Shown in pieces: positions 6,253 through 13,359 of a stretch of 17,021 nt of DNA. The first letter of the stretch is position 1. The number at the start of each line of letters is the position of its first letter. The DNA is from CAYFRC01 sp050946115 (GTDB lineage Bacteria; Bacillota; Clostridia; Christensenellales; Aristaeellaceae). Under the pieces are notes generated by a model that was not told the DNA's origin, did no database searches, and saw only the letters and a list, made by a program, of their open reading frames with translations. The stretch lies in contig JBMNUF010000034.1 of the NCBI GenBank assembly GCA_050946115.1, positions 1 to 17,021 on the forward strand. The letters run 5' to 3'. A program made the translations under genes and the position numbers.

Positions 6253-6392
6253 ACGGAATATGGAAACTTTTGATCCGTCCCTCCGGTTGTATAAAAACTT
6301 GTGCTCAATTTAGCTGAACACTACCTGTTCCGATCATTGAACCGTGAACGACGGGTTTTGCGGAGATTTGCAAATTTACCCTGCGTAAGTGC

Positions 6393-6421
6393 TTTCAAAG
6401 AGGGTCTTCTTGTGGTATAAT
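6393..6421 (+). promoter_or_regulatory. Promoter of the HTH/kinase unit (extended -10)
   Basis: A consensus TATAAT (6416-6421) carries the extended -10 TG one base upstream (TGGTATAAT); the -35 candidate TTTCAA (6393-6398) at 17 bp is weak. The transcript would have a leader of about 125 bases before the GTG start of the HTH gene. Confidence 0.6.
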
Positions 6422-6431
6422 CAGTTCATTA

Positions 6432-6503
6432 CCTCGGATTCGGCGAGGAAATCCTGCCGATCATGCGATACATTGCATGGCGCGATCGAACAAAAGCATG
6501 CGA
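6432..6503 (+). repeat. Leader with hairpins and CATGCGA repeats
   Basis: The 5' leader of the HTH/kinase unit contains a hairpin CCTCG (6432-6436)/CGAGG (6444-6448), an inverted repeat CATGC (6462-6466)/GCATG (6475-6479), and a second copy of CATGCGA (6497-6503) 35 bases after the first (6462-6468). These could be sites for the HTH protein itself or RNA structure. A 19-codon frame (6463-6522) exists here, but its nearest GAGG is too far upstream to support it as a leader peptide. Confidence 0.35.
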
Positions 6504-6554
6504 AAAAAGCGCAATCCTATGAGGCGAAATCATGAGGGATTGGAGTGAGTTGTC

Positions 6555-7001
6555 GTGTCCGATTCCGGCCGTATCAATACGGATGAATTGCTGGCGCTGT
6601 TGTTCAAGGAAAGAGACTTGGAGCGTTTTCTGCGGCGAAACGAATCCGCGTATCTGACAGCCACTTTCAGCGAGTATCTGAACGCATGGTGCAAAAAGAA
6701 CCTGCAAGTGCCGGAGCAGGTCATCCGCCGCGCAAATATAGAGAAATCCTATGGGCACCAGTTGTTCAGCGGCAAGCGCAACCCTTCGAGGGATACCGTT
6801 TTGCAGTTGGCATTTGGGATGCAGGCGGACCTGTATCAGGCGCAGGAAATGCTGCGCATCGCGCGAAGAAGTCAGCTGTATCCGCGCATAAAGAGGGACA
6901 CGGTGATCATCTACTGTCTCCACAACCGCATTTCCCTGTTGGACACGCAAATCATCCTTCAGGACCTCGAATTACCTCTGTTGGGAGGGAGAGAAAAATG
7001 A
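6555..7001 (+). CDS. XRE-like helix-turn-helix protein paired with a kinase
   Basis: This 148-residue protein has an N-terminal region of about 50 residues (short helices, DELLALLFKERDLERFLRR) and a lambda-repressor-like HTH over about 50-105 (VPEQVIRRANIEKSYGHQLF, followed by GKRNPSRDTVLQLAFGM). The tail is helical (YPRIKRDTVIIYCLHNRISLLDTQIIL). Similar small HTH proteins are familiar beside Ser/Thr kinase genes in Clostridia (general knowledge, not searched). The start is GTG 6555 with GGAG nine bases upstream; an in-frame TGA at 6546 excludes any earlier start. It overlaps the kinase-like gene by the ATGA at 6998-7001, so translation is probably coupled. It may be the kinase's substrate or transcriptional output, but nothing in the sequence proves this. 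Confidence 0.75.
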   Translation: MSDSGRINTDELLALLFKERDLERFLRRNESAYLTATFSEYLNAWCKKNLQVPEQVIRRANIEKSYGHQLFSGKRNPSRDTVLQLAFGMQADLYQAQEMLRIARRSQLYPRIKRDTVIIYCLHNRISLLDTQIILQDLELPLLGGREK

Positions 7002-8605
7002 ACGAACTGAAGCGCATCGTCGCGGATATGGAGTCCGTCTTCGCGGAGAGCAGCTACCCGCAGGATTTTCTGGCGGCATACGATCAAATGGAATGCCTTT
7101 CGAGCCACGTCGGGCGGGAGACTTTCTTTGTGCAACGCAAGGAAGGAGGCGAAACGGCGGTCGCCACCTGTTACGATCGGTTCGTTTTCCCGTTTCGCCC
7201 GGACATCCGATTACTTCAGGAGTTGCACCGAAAGGGGCTGCCGCGATATTACGAAGAGTATCAGAACGAAAAGATGCTCTGCATCGTGCGCGAATACATC
7301 GAGGGCGAGCCGCTCAGCGAATATGCCCACGACAGACAGCTGTCCTTGGAGAAGATCATCTCCATAGCAGAGCAACTCTGCGACATATTGCAGGCGCTGC
7401 ACACGCATGAGCCACCGATCGTCCATCGGGACATCAAGCCGGAAAACGTCATCGTGAAGCCGGACGGCGAGATCGTTTTGATCGATTTTGACATCGCGCG
7501 CGCCGTCAAGGAAGATGTCGGAACGGACACGGTGTTTTTCGGCACAAAGGGGTATGCGCCGCCGGAGCAATACGGCTTCGGACAGACGGACAACCGCGCG
7601 GATATCTACGCCTTTGGCGTGCTGCTGCGCTGGTTGGTGACGGGAAACGCCCGCAAGAACAAGAACATCGCGATCGATGAGAATTTGCAGGATATCATCG
7701 ATCGGTGCACGGCCTTCTCCCCGGAGGAGCGCTATGGAGACATCGGGCAGGTCAGGCACGCACTCGGCAGCATCGGCAAACGCAAGTACCGCTTTAATCC
7801 CAAGGGCGCGGCTCTGCTGGCGTTGGCAGCGCTCTTGATGCTGTGCGTGGGGTTTGCGGCGGGCAGATACACGGATTGGCTGCGCCCGACGGGAGCGCTT
7901 GCGTTTCGGGAGCCGCTGATCGAAAAGGCGGTGCGATTGCGCCTCGGCAAGGAGACGGGCGAATTGACCCAGGACGACCTCGCGCAGATAGATCGGCTGT
8001 TCATCTTCGGCACGGAGGTCTTTCGCGATATCGAACAGCTTTTTCACTGCCGCGTTGATGACTATGCCAAGGGCACGATCCGCACACTGGACGACCTAAG
8101 GCTTTTGCCCAATCTCGAAGAGCTGCGCATCGTACACCAGGGCTATGTGGACACGAGCGGCATCTCTGCTTTGCAGCGGCTCAGGTGCCTTGAACTCAAG
8201 CATATGCGCATTTCGAGCGTCGCTCCCATAGCGGAACTGAAAAGCCTACGGGACGTTTCCCTGTTTTATTCGGGCGTGAGCGATGTGAGCGCGCTGGAAA
8301 GATGCGAGCGGTTGGAAATACTGGACGTCGGCTACAATGATATCGCGAACATGACGCAGATCGGTTCTTACCCAAATCTGAAACGCCTCTGCATTTCAAA
8401 CCTCGAAATGGAGAATGTGAACGACATCGCCCGACGAATGCCGAAGGTGCAGGATGTATTGCTCGGGTACTGTGAGATCGAGGATCTGTCCGGTTTGCGG
8501 GCGTTGCAGAATCTGCAGGTCGTTACGGTTCATTCGGAGCAGGCGGACGCGGTGAAGGCGCTCTTTGACGGCACGAACGTGCAGGTCGTCACAGAGGGGC
8601 ATTAA
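6998..8605 (+). CDS. Transmembrane Ser/Thr kinase-like protein with extracytoplasmic leucine-rich repeats
   Basis: This 535-residue protein has a cytoplasmic kinase-like domain at about 30-260, a membrane segment at 270-288, and an external domain of about 245 residues. The C-lobe is intact: HRDIKPEN (143-150, Asp145, Lys147, Asn150), DFD in place of DFG (163-165), GTKGYAPPE (182-190) and ADIYAFG. In the N-lobe the VAIK-type lysine position is Thr57 (AVATCYD, where relatives have VAKCYD), and the helix-C acidic residue aligns as Asp69. The ectodomain carries about seven repeats of 21-23 residues with the LxxLxxLxL pattern (starting near 371, 392, 414, 436, 458, 481 and 503), preceded by a cap-like helix. 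The start ATG 6998 follows GAGGGAG and overlaps the HTH gene stop. It is probably a receptor sensing an extracellular partner; catalysis is uncertain. Confidence 0.85.
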   Translation: MNELKRIVADMESVFAESSYPQDFLAAYDQMECLSSHVGRETFFVQRKEGGETAVATCYDRFVFPFRPDIRLLQELHRKGLPRYYEEYQNEKMLCIVREYIEGEPLSEYAHDRQLSLEKIISIAEQLCDILQALHTHEPPIVHRDIKPENVIVKPDGEIVLIDFDIARAVKEDVGTDTVFFGTKGYAPPEQYGFGQTDNRADIYAFGVLLRWLVTGNARKNKNIAIDENLQDIIDRCTAFSPEERYGDIGQVRHALGSIGKRKYRFNPKGAALLALAALLMLCVGFAAGRYTDWLRPTGALAFREPLIEKAVRLRLGKETGELTQDDLAQIDRLFIFGTEVFRDIEQLFHCRVDDYAKGTIRTLDDLRLLPNLEELRIVHQGYVDTSGISALQRLRCLELKHMRISSVAPIAELKSLRDVSLFYSGVSDVSALERCERLEILDVGYNDIANMTQIGSYPNLKRLCISNLEMENVNDIARRMPKVQDVLLGYCEIEDLSGLRALQNLQVVTVHSEQADAVKALFDGTNVQVVTEGH

Positions 8606-8645
8606 AAAACCATGCATTCGAAACAACGGGATGCGCTCATCCGCG

Positions 8646-8672
8646 AGGTGGGCAAGCTGCCCACCTTTTTTT
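8646..8672 (+). terminator. Terminator of the HTH/kinase unit
   Basis: AGGTGGGCA (8646-8654), loop AGC and TGCCCACCT (8658-8666) are a perfect 9-bp stem running into a seven-T tract (8666-8672), 40 bases after the kinase-like gene stop. Confidence 0.92.
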
Positions 8673-8682
8673 CTGCCCGTTT

Positions 8683-8691
8683 TGATATACT
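8683..8691 (+). promoter_or_regulatory. Extended -10 promoter element
   Basis: TGATATACT provides TGn plus TATACT (8686-8691). Any -35 would fall in the preceding terminator and is poor (ACCTTT), so the extended -10 would have to carry recognition. It lies 36 bases before the next gene. Confidence 0.5.
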
Positions 8692-8726
8692 CAGAGAAAT
8701 ACATCCCATTGTAAGGAGGAATTTTC

Positions 8727-9356
8727 ATGACCAACCATCCCGAGCCCATGAACCAACCCGAAGGCGGAAACCGCATCACGATCACGGCCAAATCGGGCTA
8801 TATGCCCGAACCGAAGGCCGGATATTTAAGCGACGTGCTTGGAATCCTGTTTAGCATCTTCCTGATCTTCGGCGGCTTAAGCGGCAGATTGGTGCTGCGC
8901 GGGACCAACAGCAGCCAGGCGCTTGTCATTGCGGGCGTTGCTTTCTTAGTGTGGGACATCGTTTCGATATTCAGAAAGCGCACCAATCTCCAAAAAGCCG
9001 AAGAAGAGCGTTCCGACCTGAGCAGCCGCATGTACAATCGGGAGAGCGCCGTCAGGCAGGACGGGCGCGCCCTCGCAGCGCCGATAACCGTGCGCATCGC
9101 CTGCGAAAAACGGCTTTCCGTACTGGACTTTGGCGCGCGGCTGAACGGAAATGCCATGACCCGCGACGCCAAGGCGCGCGAATACACGGGAACTACCGAA
9201 AGCGTGCGCAACATCATCAACTTTAACAACCTCGACCTGACGGCAATCTTCGATGTCGATCCGAACGCGGGTGAAATCCGTATCGAGCTCTTCCGCGACG
9301 ATGCGGGCATAGCCATCGCCCTGCCGGAGAATGTGACGCCCGCTCCCGAGGAATGA
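8727..9356 (+). CDS. Two-helix membrane protein of unknown function
   Basis: This 209-residue protein starts at ATG 8727 behind a strong AAGGAGG. After a polar N-terminus of about 32 residues come two membrane segments at about 33-52 and 65-82, a charged stretch (FRKRTNLQKAEEERSDLSSR), then a soluble C-terminal region of about 95 residues with alternating strands (ITVRIACEKRL, LTAIFDVDPN, GEIRIELFRD) and an acidic end. No family is recognised. It has its own promoter element and lies between terminators, so it appears monocistronic. Membrane location is well supported; function is unknown. Confidence 0.75.
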   Translation: MTNHPEPMNQPEGGNRITITAKSGYMPEPKAGYLSDVLGILFSIFLIFGGLSGRLVLRGTNSSQALVIAGVAFLVWDIVSIFRKRTNLQKAEEERSDLSSRMYNRESAVRQDGRALAAPITVRIACEKRLSVLDFGARLNGNAMTRDAKAREYTGTTESVRNIINFNNLDLTAIFDVDPNAGEIRIELFRDDAGIAIALPENVTPAPEE

Positions 9357-9396
9357 CAGGCAGCACATCCACGAAATCGATGAAAGCCCAAATTAT

Positions 9397-9434
9397 GCCT
9401 CCCGCCGTGTCCGCTTCTTGACGCGGCGGGAGGC
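9397..9434 (+). terminator. GC-rich hairpin, probable terminator
   Basis: GCCTCCCGCCG (9397-9407) and CGGCGGGAGGC (9424-9434) form a perfect 11-bp stem with a 16-base loop, 40 bases after the membrane protein stop. Only GTTTCT follows, so the U tract is weak. Confidence 0.55.
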
Positions 9435-9504
9435 GTTTCTGCACAAAGCCAATGCAATCATTCGCTTTCTATATGAGAACGGTTAGAAAATGAAACAAAA
9501 GCGC

Positions 9505-9533
9505 TTGCAAATCCGCACACTACAGGGTATAAT
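9505..9533 (+). promoter_or_regulatory. Promoter of the ArsC-like and probably the fucosidase gene
   Basis: TTGCAA (9505-9510), a 17-bp spacer and consensus TATAAT (9528-9533) lie about 30 bases before the ArsC-like start. No other promoter is clear before the fucosidase gene, which begins 23 bases after the ArsC-like stop. Confidence 0.75.
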
Positions 9534-9564
9534 TGAAATATCCCAATCGCGGAGGAGATCGCGC

Positions 9565-9909
9565 ATGAATATTCAGATTTATGCCCTCAAGAAGAATTTC
9601 GACGTGCAGAAGGCGGAGCGGTATTTTAAGGAGCGTGGGCTCAAATACCAATATGTGGACCTTGCGAAGCACAAACTTGGCTTGCGCGAGCTTCAGACTT
9701 TTGCGCAGAGGTGCGGTCTCAGGCAGATCATCGATTCGGATTCTAAGCTGTATCGTGAGCATCCGATCCGCATGCTGACGGGGGAGATACCGATCTTGGA
9801 GGCGCTCATGCGCGAGCCGCACCTGCTGCGCACGCCCATCGTCCGAAACGGCAAGGAGGTCACGGTCGGCTACTGTCCCGAGGTCTGGGCGAAGTGGGAA
9901 GAAGCATAA
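9565..9909 (+). CDS. ArsC/Spx-fold protein lacking the catalytic cysteine
   Basis: This 114-residue protein has the length and layout of the ArsC/Spx/YffB thioredoxin-fold family: an N-terminal strand (MNIQIYAL), the helix NFDVQKAERYFKERG, then VDLAK, and the RTPIVRNGKEVTVGY segment with the cis-proline of the fold (Pro91). Aligning with Spx, where the motif is CxxC, the two cysteine positions are Asn11 and Val14, so it cannot act as a classical arsenate reductase or disulfide switch. Cys-less members of this family are known in Firmicutes and are usually annotated generically. The start ATG 9565 has GGAGGAG nine bases upstream and lies after the promoter; an in-frame ATG at 9490 would be upstream of the promoter. 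It is probably co-transcribed with the fucosidase gene. Confidence 0.85.
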   Translation: MNIQIYALKKNFDVQKAERYFKERGLKYQYVDLAKHKLGLRELQTFAQRCGLRQIIDSDSKLYREHPIRMLTGEIPILEALMREPHLLRTPIVRNGKEVTVGYCPEVWAKWEEA

Positions 9910-9932
9910 TGCGGCGAAAGGAAGTGTGATCC

Positions 9933-11384
9933 ATGTTCAAACCGACGTTCGATTCCCTGCGGCAGTATTCCGCGCCGACGTGGTTCCGCGACGCGAAGCT
10001 CGGCATCTGGAGCCACTGGGGCCCACAGAGCGTGCCGATGTTTGGCGACTGGTATGCGCGCAACATGTACATCGAAGGCTCCAGGCAGTACGTATACCAC
10101 ATCCGCCATTACGGGCACCCGTCCAAATTCGGCTACAAGGACATCTGCGCGCTTTGGAAGGCGGAGAAGTTCGACCCGGATGCGCTCGTGGAGAAGTATG
10201 TGAAGGCCGGCGCGAAGTACTTTGTGACGCAGGGCACGCACCACGACCATTTCTTCAATTACGATTCGAAGGTAAATCCCATGAACAGCGTGAATGTCGG
10301 CCCCTGCAAGGACATTCTTGCGCTGTGGAAGGCAGCTTCTGACAAGTACGGCCTGCGCTTCGGCATCACGGAGCATCTGGGTGCGTCCTTCTCGTGGTGG
10401 CGCGTGAACAAGGGCTGCGACAAGTTCGGCCCCTATGCAGGCGTCCCCTACGATGGAAACGACCCCGCGTACAGGCACTTCTACCACGACAATTTCGCGC
10501 ACGGCACGGACAAGCCCACGGGTATCGACCCGTGGTACACATCAGACAAGGCGTTTCACGCTTACTGGGTAGAGGCCGTGACCGAGATGATCGACAAATT
10601 CCACCCCGATGTCCTCTATTCGGACGGCGCATTGCCGTTTGGCGCGCACTGGCTGGGCGAAAAGCAGTTTGCGATCGACGAAAAGGACTATCAGGAGGGT
10701 CTGAACGTCGTATCGCACCTGTACAATACGTCCATTGCCGACCATGGCGAAAATCAGGGCGTGTATCTGCAAAAGGACCGCCGCCCCGAAATCTACGGCG
10801 TCGGCGTGCTGGACATCGAAAAGAGCCAGCTTCCGGGCATCATGCCCGAGCCGTGGCACACGGATACCTGCATCGGCAACTGGTTTTACGATGTGGAGCG
10901 GCCGTATAAGCAGCCCGATCAGATCATCGAGATGCTGGTCGACATCATCTCCAAGAACGGCTGCATGCTGCTGAACGTGCTGCAAAAGCCCGACGGCTCC
11001 ATCGACGACGAGGCAAACTTTATCTTGGACAAAATGGCGGAGTGGATCGCGATCAACGGCGAGGCTGTCTACGGCACGCGCCCGTGGAGGGTCTTCGGCG
11101 AGGGCGGAACGTTCGTCAAGATCGAGGGATTCAAGGAAGAAAAGACCGCATGGCGCAACGACGACTTCCGCTTTGTCGCAAAGGGCGATGCGGTGTACGC
11201 CTTTATGCTGGGCATCTGCGCGGGCGAAACCGCGGTGCTGCGCAGCTTTGCCGATCAAAAGGTGCACAGCGTCGAACTTCTGGGCTGCGGTGAGGTGCCG
11301 TTCACACAGAACTACGGGGTGTTGTGTGTAAAACTCCCCGAAAAGCTGCCTTCCTTCTGCGCGAACGCGCTCAAGATTCGATAA
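9933..11384 (+). CDS. Alpha-L-fucosidase, glycoside hydrolase family 29
   Basis: This 483-residue enzyme shows the GH29 pattern: WFRDAKLGIWSHWGP at the start (17-31, with the active-site His28), YADPxxF-type FDPDALVEKYVKAGAKYFV, the THHDHF motif (102-107), LRFGITEHLG, and DVLYSDGA with the probable nucleophile Asp231. A smaller beta-rich C-terminal domain follows from about 390. GH29 enzymes release L-fucose from glycans by a retaining mechanism. No signal peptide is present, so it acts in the cytoplasm on imported oligosaccharides, consistent with the ABC sugar importer remnant at the left edge. GGAAG lies upstream of ATG 9933. Substrate linkage cannot be read from the sequence. Confidence 0.93.
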   Translation: MFKPTFDSLRQYSAPTWFRDAKLGIWSHWGPQSVPMFGDWYARNMYIEGSRQYVYHIRHYGHPSKFGYKDICALWKAEKFDPDALVEKYVKAGAKYFVTQGTHHDHFFNYDSKVNPMNSVNVGPCKDILALWKAASDKYGLRFGITEHLGASFSWWRVNKGCDKFGPYAGVPYDGNDPAYRHFYHDNFAHGTDKPTGIDPWYTSDKAFHAYWVEAVTEMIDKFHPDVLYSDGALPFGAHWLGEKQFAIDEKDYQEGLNVVSHLYNTSIADHGENQGVYLQKDRRPEIYGVGVLDIEKSQLPGIMPEPWHTDTCIGNWFYDVERPYKQPDQIIEMLVDIISKNGCMLLNVLQKPDGSIDDEANFILDKMAEWIAINGEAVYGTRPWRVFGEGGTFVKIEGFKEEKTAWRNDDFRFVAKGDAVYAFMLGICAGETAVLRSFADQKVHSVELLGCGEVPFTQNYGVLCVKLPEKLPSFCANALKIR

Positions 11385-11399
11385 GAGAAAACAGGGCGA

Positions 11400-11436
11400 G
11401 CCGGATGCCTGTTCTTGGCAGGCCTCCGGCTTTTTT
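11400..11436 (+). terminator. Rho-independent terminator after the fucosidase gene
   Basis: GCCGGA-T-GCCTG (11400-11411), loop TTCTTGG and CAGGC-C-TCCGGC (11419-11430) form an 11-bp stem with one mismatch, followed by six T (11431-11436), sixteen bases after the stop. Confidence 0.93.
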
Positions 11437-11483
11437 AATGGGGCTGTGCTTGAAACCGTCCAAAACCGGATTTTACAAAACCG

Positions 11484-11512
11484 TTGACGCGGTGCCCCGA
11501 AATTGCTATAAT
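11484..11512 (+). promoter_or_regulatory. Strong promoter of the methyltransferase/unknown/GH4 operon
   Basis: TTGACG (11484-11489), a 17-bp spacer and consensus TATAAT (11507-11512) with an extended -10 (TGC just upstream) lie 27 bases before the methyltransferase ATG. This is one of the best promoter matches in the window. Confidence 0.82.
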
Positions 11513-11539
11513 AGGACATACACGAAGGGGGAGCGGGAT

Positions 11540-12790
11540 ATGCCGTATCGGGTGGACACGATTCGCGAGAAGCAGGAGGGGCAGGGCGAGGTTGCGGAGT
11601 TTTATCTCGCGGACGTGCTCGACATTTTGCCGCCCCTGCTCGATCAATACGCGGGGCAGGTGCAGGCGATCTACATCGATCCGCCGTTTGCGACAGGGGG
11701 TTCGTTTGTGTTCCGCCAGCGCGTGGGCGAAGAGGAACACCGAAAGGGCGTAGGTTCCTTGACGCTGCCCGCCTATCGGGACGACCTCGCGCCCCAAGCG
11801 TACGAAGACATGATGCGGCAGGTGCTTTCCGCCTGCCACACCTTGCTCGCGGATTCAGGCAGCATGTTTGTGCATATCGATTACCGCTCGCACATCCTGA
11901 TCCGCACGATCTTGGACGAGGTGTTCGGCGCGGACAATCTCCTGAACGAAATCATCTGGGCGTACCAGACGGGCGGCAGGGCGAAGCGCTTTTTCAGCCG
12001 CAAGCACGATACGATTTTGTTTTACCGAAAGGGCAAGGCGCATTTTTTCGACATCACGCAGGCGCCCGTTCCCCGTTCGCAGGAGCGGCGCAACCACATG
12101 AAGCGCCACATCGACGCGGACGGGAGAACGTACCGCTCCATCAAGTCCGGCGGGAAGATATATACCTATTACGACGACGATCCCGCCTATCCCTCGGACG
12201 TTTGGACTGACGTGAGCCACTTGCAGCAGAAGGATCCGCAGCGCACGGGGTACGACACGCAAAAGCCGTACGCGCTGCTTGATCGCATTTTGCGCACCAC
12301 CATGAAAAAGGGCGATTTGGTGATGGATCTGTTCGTCGGCTCGGGCACGACCATGGATGCCGCGTATCGCCTCGGCAGGCGGTTCATCGGCTGCGACAGT
12401 AGCGTTTGCGCCTATCTCGCGACGCGAAAGCGCATGGGAGAGGCGAACGCCATCTACCACGTCCCGCAGGCGGAGGGTGCGCCGGAGATTCGCGTGCGCG
12501 TTGCGCCGGGCATCGCGTATCGGGATGTAAAGCTTGAGGCATACCGTTCCGACGTGGAGATCGAGGGCATGGACGATCCGATGGACGCCGTCGATTCGTG
12601 GGCATTGGGGTATGTCGCGGGAGATACCTTCGAGACAAAGGCGTTTTTTACGCGAAGCAAGGCTTCTCCGGCACTGAAGACGGTCATGAAGCTCCCTATC
12701 TATAGCGGCGACGCGGCGATTCGCGTGACGGACGTGTTCGGGCGGGTTTTCACGTGGATTCTGACGGACGCGGACATGGAGGGCGTATGA
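11540..12790 (+). CDS. Solitary beta-class DNA methyltransferase (N4-cytosine/N6-adenine type)
   Basis: This 416-residue enzyme transfers a methyl group from S-adenosylmethionine to an exocyclic amino group in DNA. The catalytic motif IV IYIDPPF (44-50, DPPF) comes before the AdoMet-binding motif I MDLFVGSGTT (262-271), the motif order of the beta class. YDTQKP (238-243), typical of this class, precedes motif I, and a target-recognition region lies around 140-235. About 110 residues after motif I form an extra C-terminal region that I do not recognise. The start ATG 11540 has GGGGGAG upstream and lies just after the promoter. No restriction gene is present; instead the next two genes are coupled by ATGA overlaps. 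It could be an orphan methylase or part of an undescribed system. Target sequence unknown. Confidence 0.88.
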   Translation: MPYRVDTIREKQEGQGEVAEFYLADVLDILPPLLDQYAGQVQAIYIDPPFATGGSFVFRQRVGEEEHRKGVGSLTLPAYRDDLAPQAYEDMMRQVLSACHTLLADSGSMFVHIDYRSHILIRTILDEVFGADNLLNEIIWAYQTGGRAKRFFSRKHDTILFYRKGKAHFFDITQAPVPRSQERRNHMKRHIDADGRTYRSIKSGGKIYTYYDDDPAYPSDVWTDVSHLQQKDPQRTGYDTQKPYALLDRILRTTMKKGDLVMDLFVGSGTTMDAAYRLGRRFIGCDSSVCAYLATRKRMGEANAIYHVPQAEGAPEIRVRVAPGIAYRDVKLEAYRSDVEIEGMDDPMDAVDSWALGYVAGDTFETKAFFTRSKASPALKTVMKLPIYSGDAAIRVTDVFGRVFTWILTDADMEGV

Positions 12791-13359
12791 ACAATCAAAA
12801 CAACTACCTGGCATATCAGCTTCGGGAGATCACGCGCTTCGGCAGGATCGCGAGCCTCTATACCGATCCCGAAAATCCCGATTATTCCATCGCGGGCTTT
12901 GTGCTGGCGACGAACCTTCGGACGGTGCTCCTCCGCTCCGTATCGCCTTACGGCAGGTACGACGGCTTCTATTCCGTGCGCGTATCCGCGATCGACGAGG
13001 TGCAGCTCGATACCGCCTATGCGGACAAGCTGGAGCTGCTCTTGAAGCTCAACGAAGAGAAGCCGGAAACGATCGAGTGCACGGACGGCGAGGACCACAT
13101 TTGTACACTTTTGCAGAAGGCGCTGCGCGAGGAGTGCTGCGCGACACTTTGGACGAGGGACGCGATGTATTCCGGCTTCATCGAGGAGGCGGACGATTTG
13201 CGGTGCACCATCCGCGCGCTCGACCTCATGGGGCAGCCTTTTCCCTCCATGCAGCTGCGCGTGACGGATATTGACGTCGTCTCCGTCGGCAGCGAGGAAG
13301 AAAAAACCTATGAAAGGCTGTTCCACTATCAAAATTCGGTGGGAGGGTTTATCGTATGA
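12787..13359 (+). CDS. Unrecognised 190-residue protein with apparent internal duplication
   Basis: I do not recognise a family with certainty. Two halves look alike: residues 20-86 (RIASLYTDPE, IAGFVLATNLRTVLLRSVS, YDGFYSVRVSAIDEVQLDT, YADKLELL) and 116-178 (ECCATLWTRDAM, YSGFIEEADDLRCTIRALD, FPSMQLRVTDIDVVSVGS, EKTYERL). Each has the strand order of a small five-stranded barrel, Sm-like in look: strand, loop, GFV/GFI turn, strand, then V-x-D-hydrophobic strand and an acidic stretch. There are no membrane segments and no signal peptide. ATG 12787 overlaps the methyltransferase stop and lies just behind GGAGG; the stop overlaps the GH4 start. The context suggests co-synthesis with both neighbours. 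A role as a nucleic-acid-binding partner of the methylase is a guess only. Confidence 0.7.
   Translation: MNNQNNYLAYQLREITRFGRIASLYTDPENPDYSIAGFVLATNLRTVLLRSVSPYGRYDGFYSVRVSAIDEVQLDTAYADKLELLLKLNEEKPETIECTDGEDHICTLLQKALREECCATLWTRDAMYSGFIEEADDLRCTIRALDLMGQPFPSMQLRVTDIDVVSVGSEEEKTYERLFHYQNSVGGFIV

Noticed and set aside
6463..6522. Possible 19-codon leader peptide before the HTH/kinase unit
   Set aside because: The nearest GAGG is 14 bases before the ATG, too far to support translation, and the codons show no attenuation-type run.
10542..11519. Leftward open frame of 325 codons opposite the fucosidase gene
   Set aside because: It runs across the fucosidase gene, its terminator and the next promoter; it shows no motif and is a shadow of GC-rich codon usage.
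11855..12814. Leftward open frame of 319 codons opposite the methyltransferase gene
   Set aside because: Antisense shadow of a gene with clear DPPF and FxGxGT motifs; Arg/His-rich product without recognisable domains.
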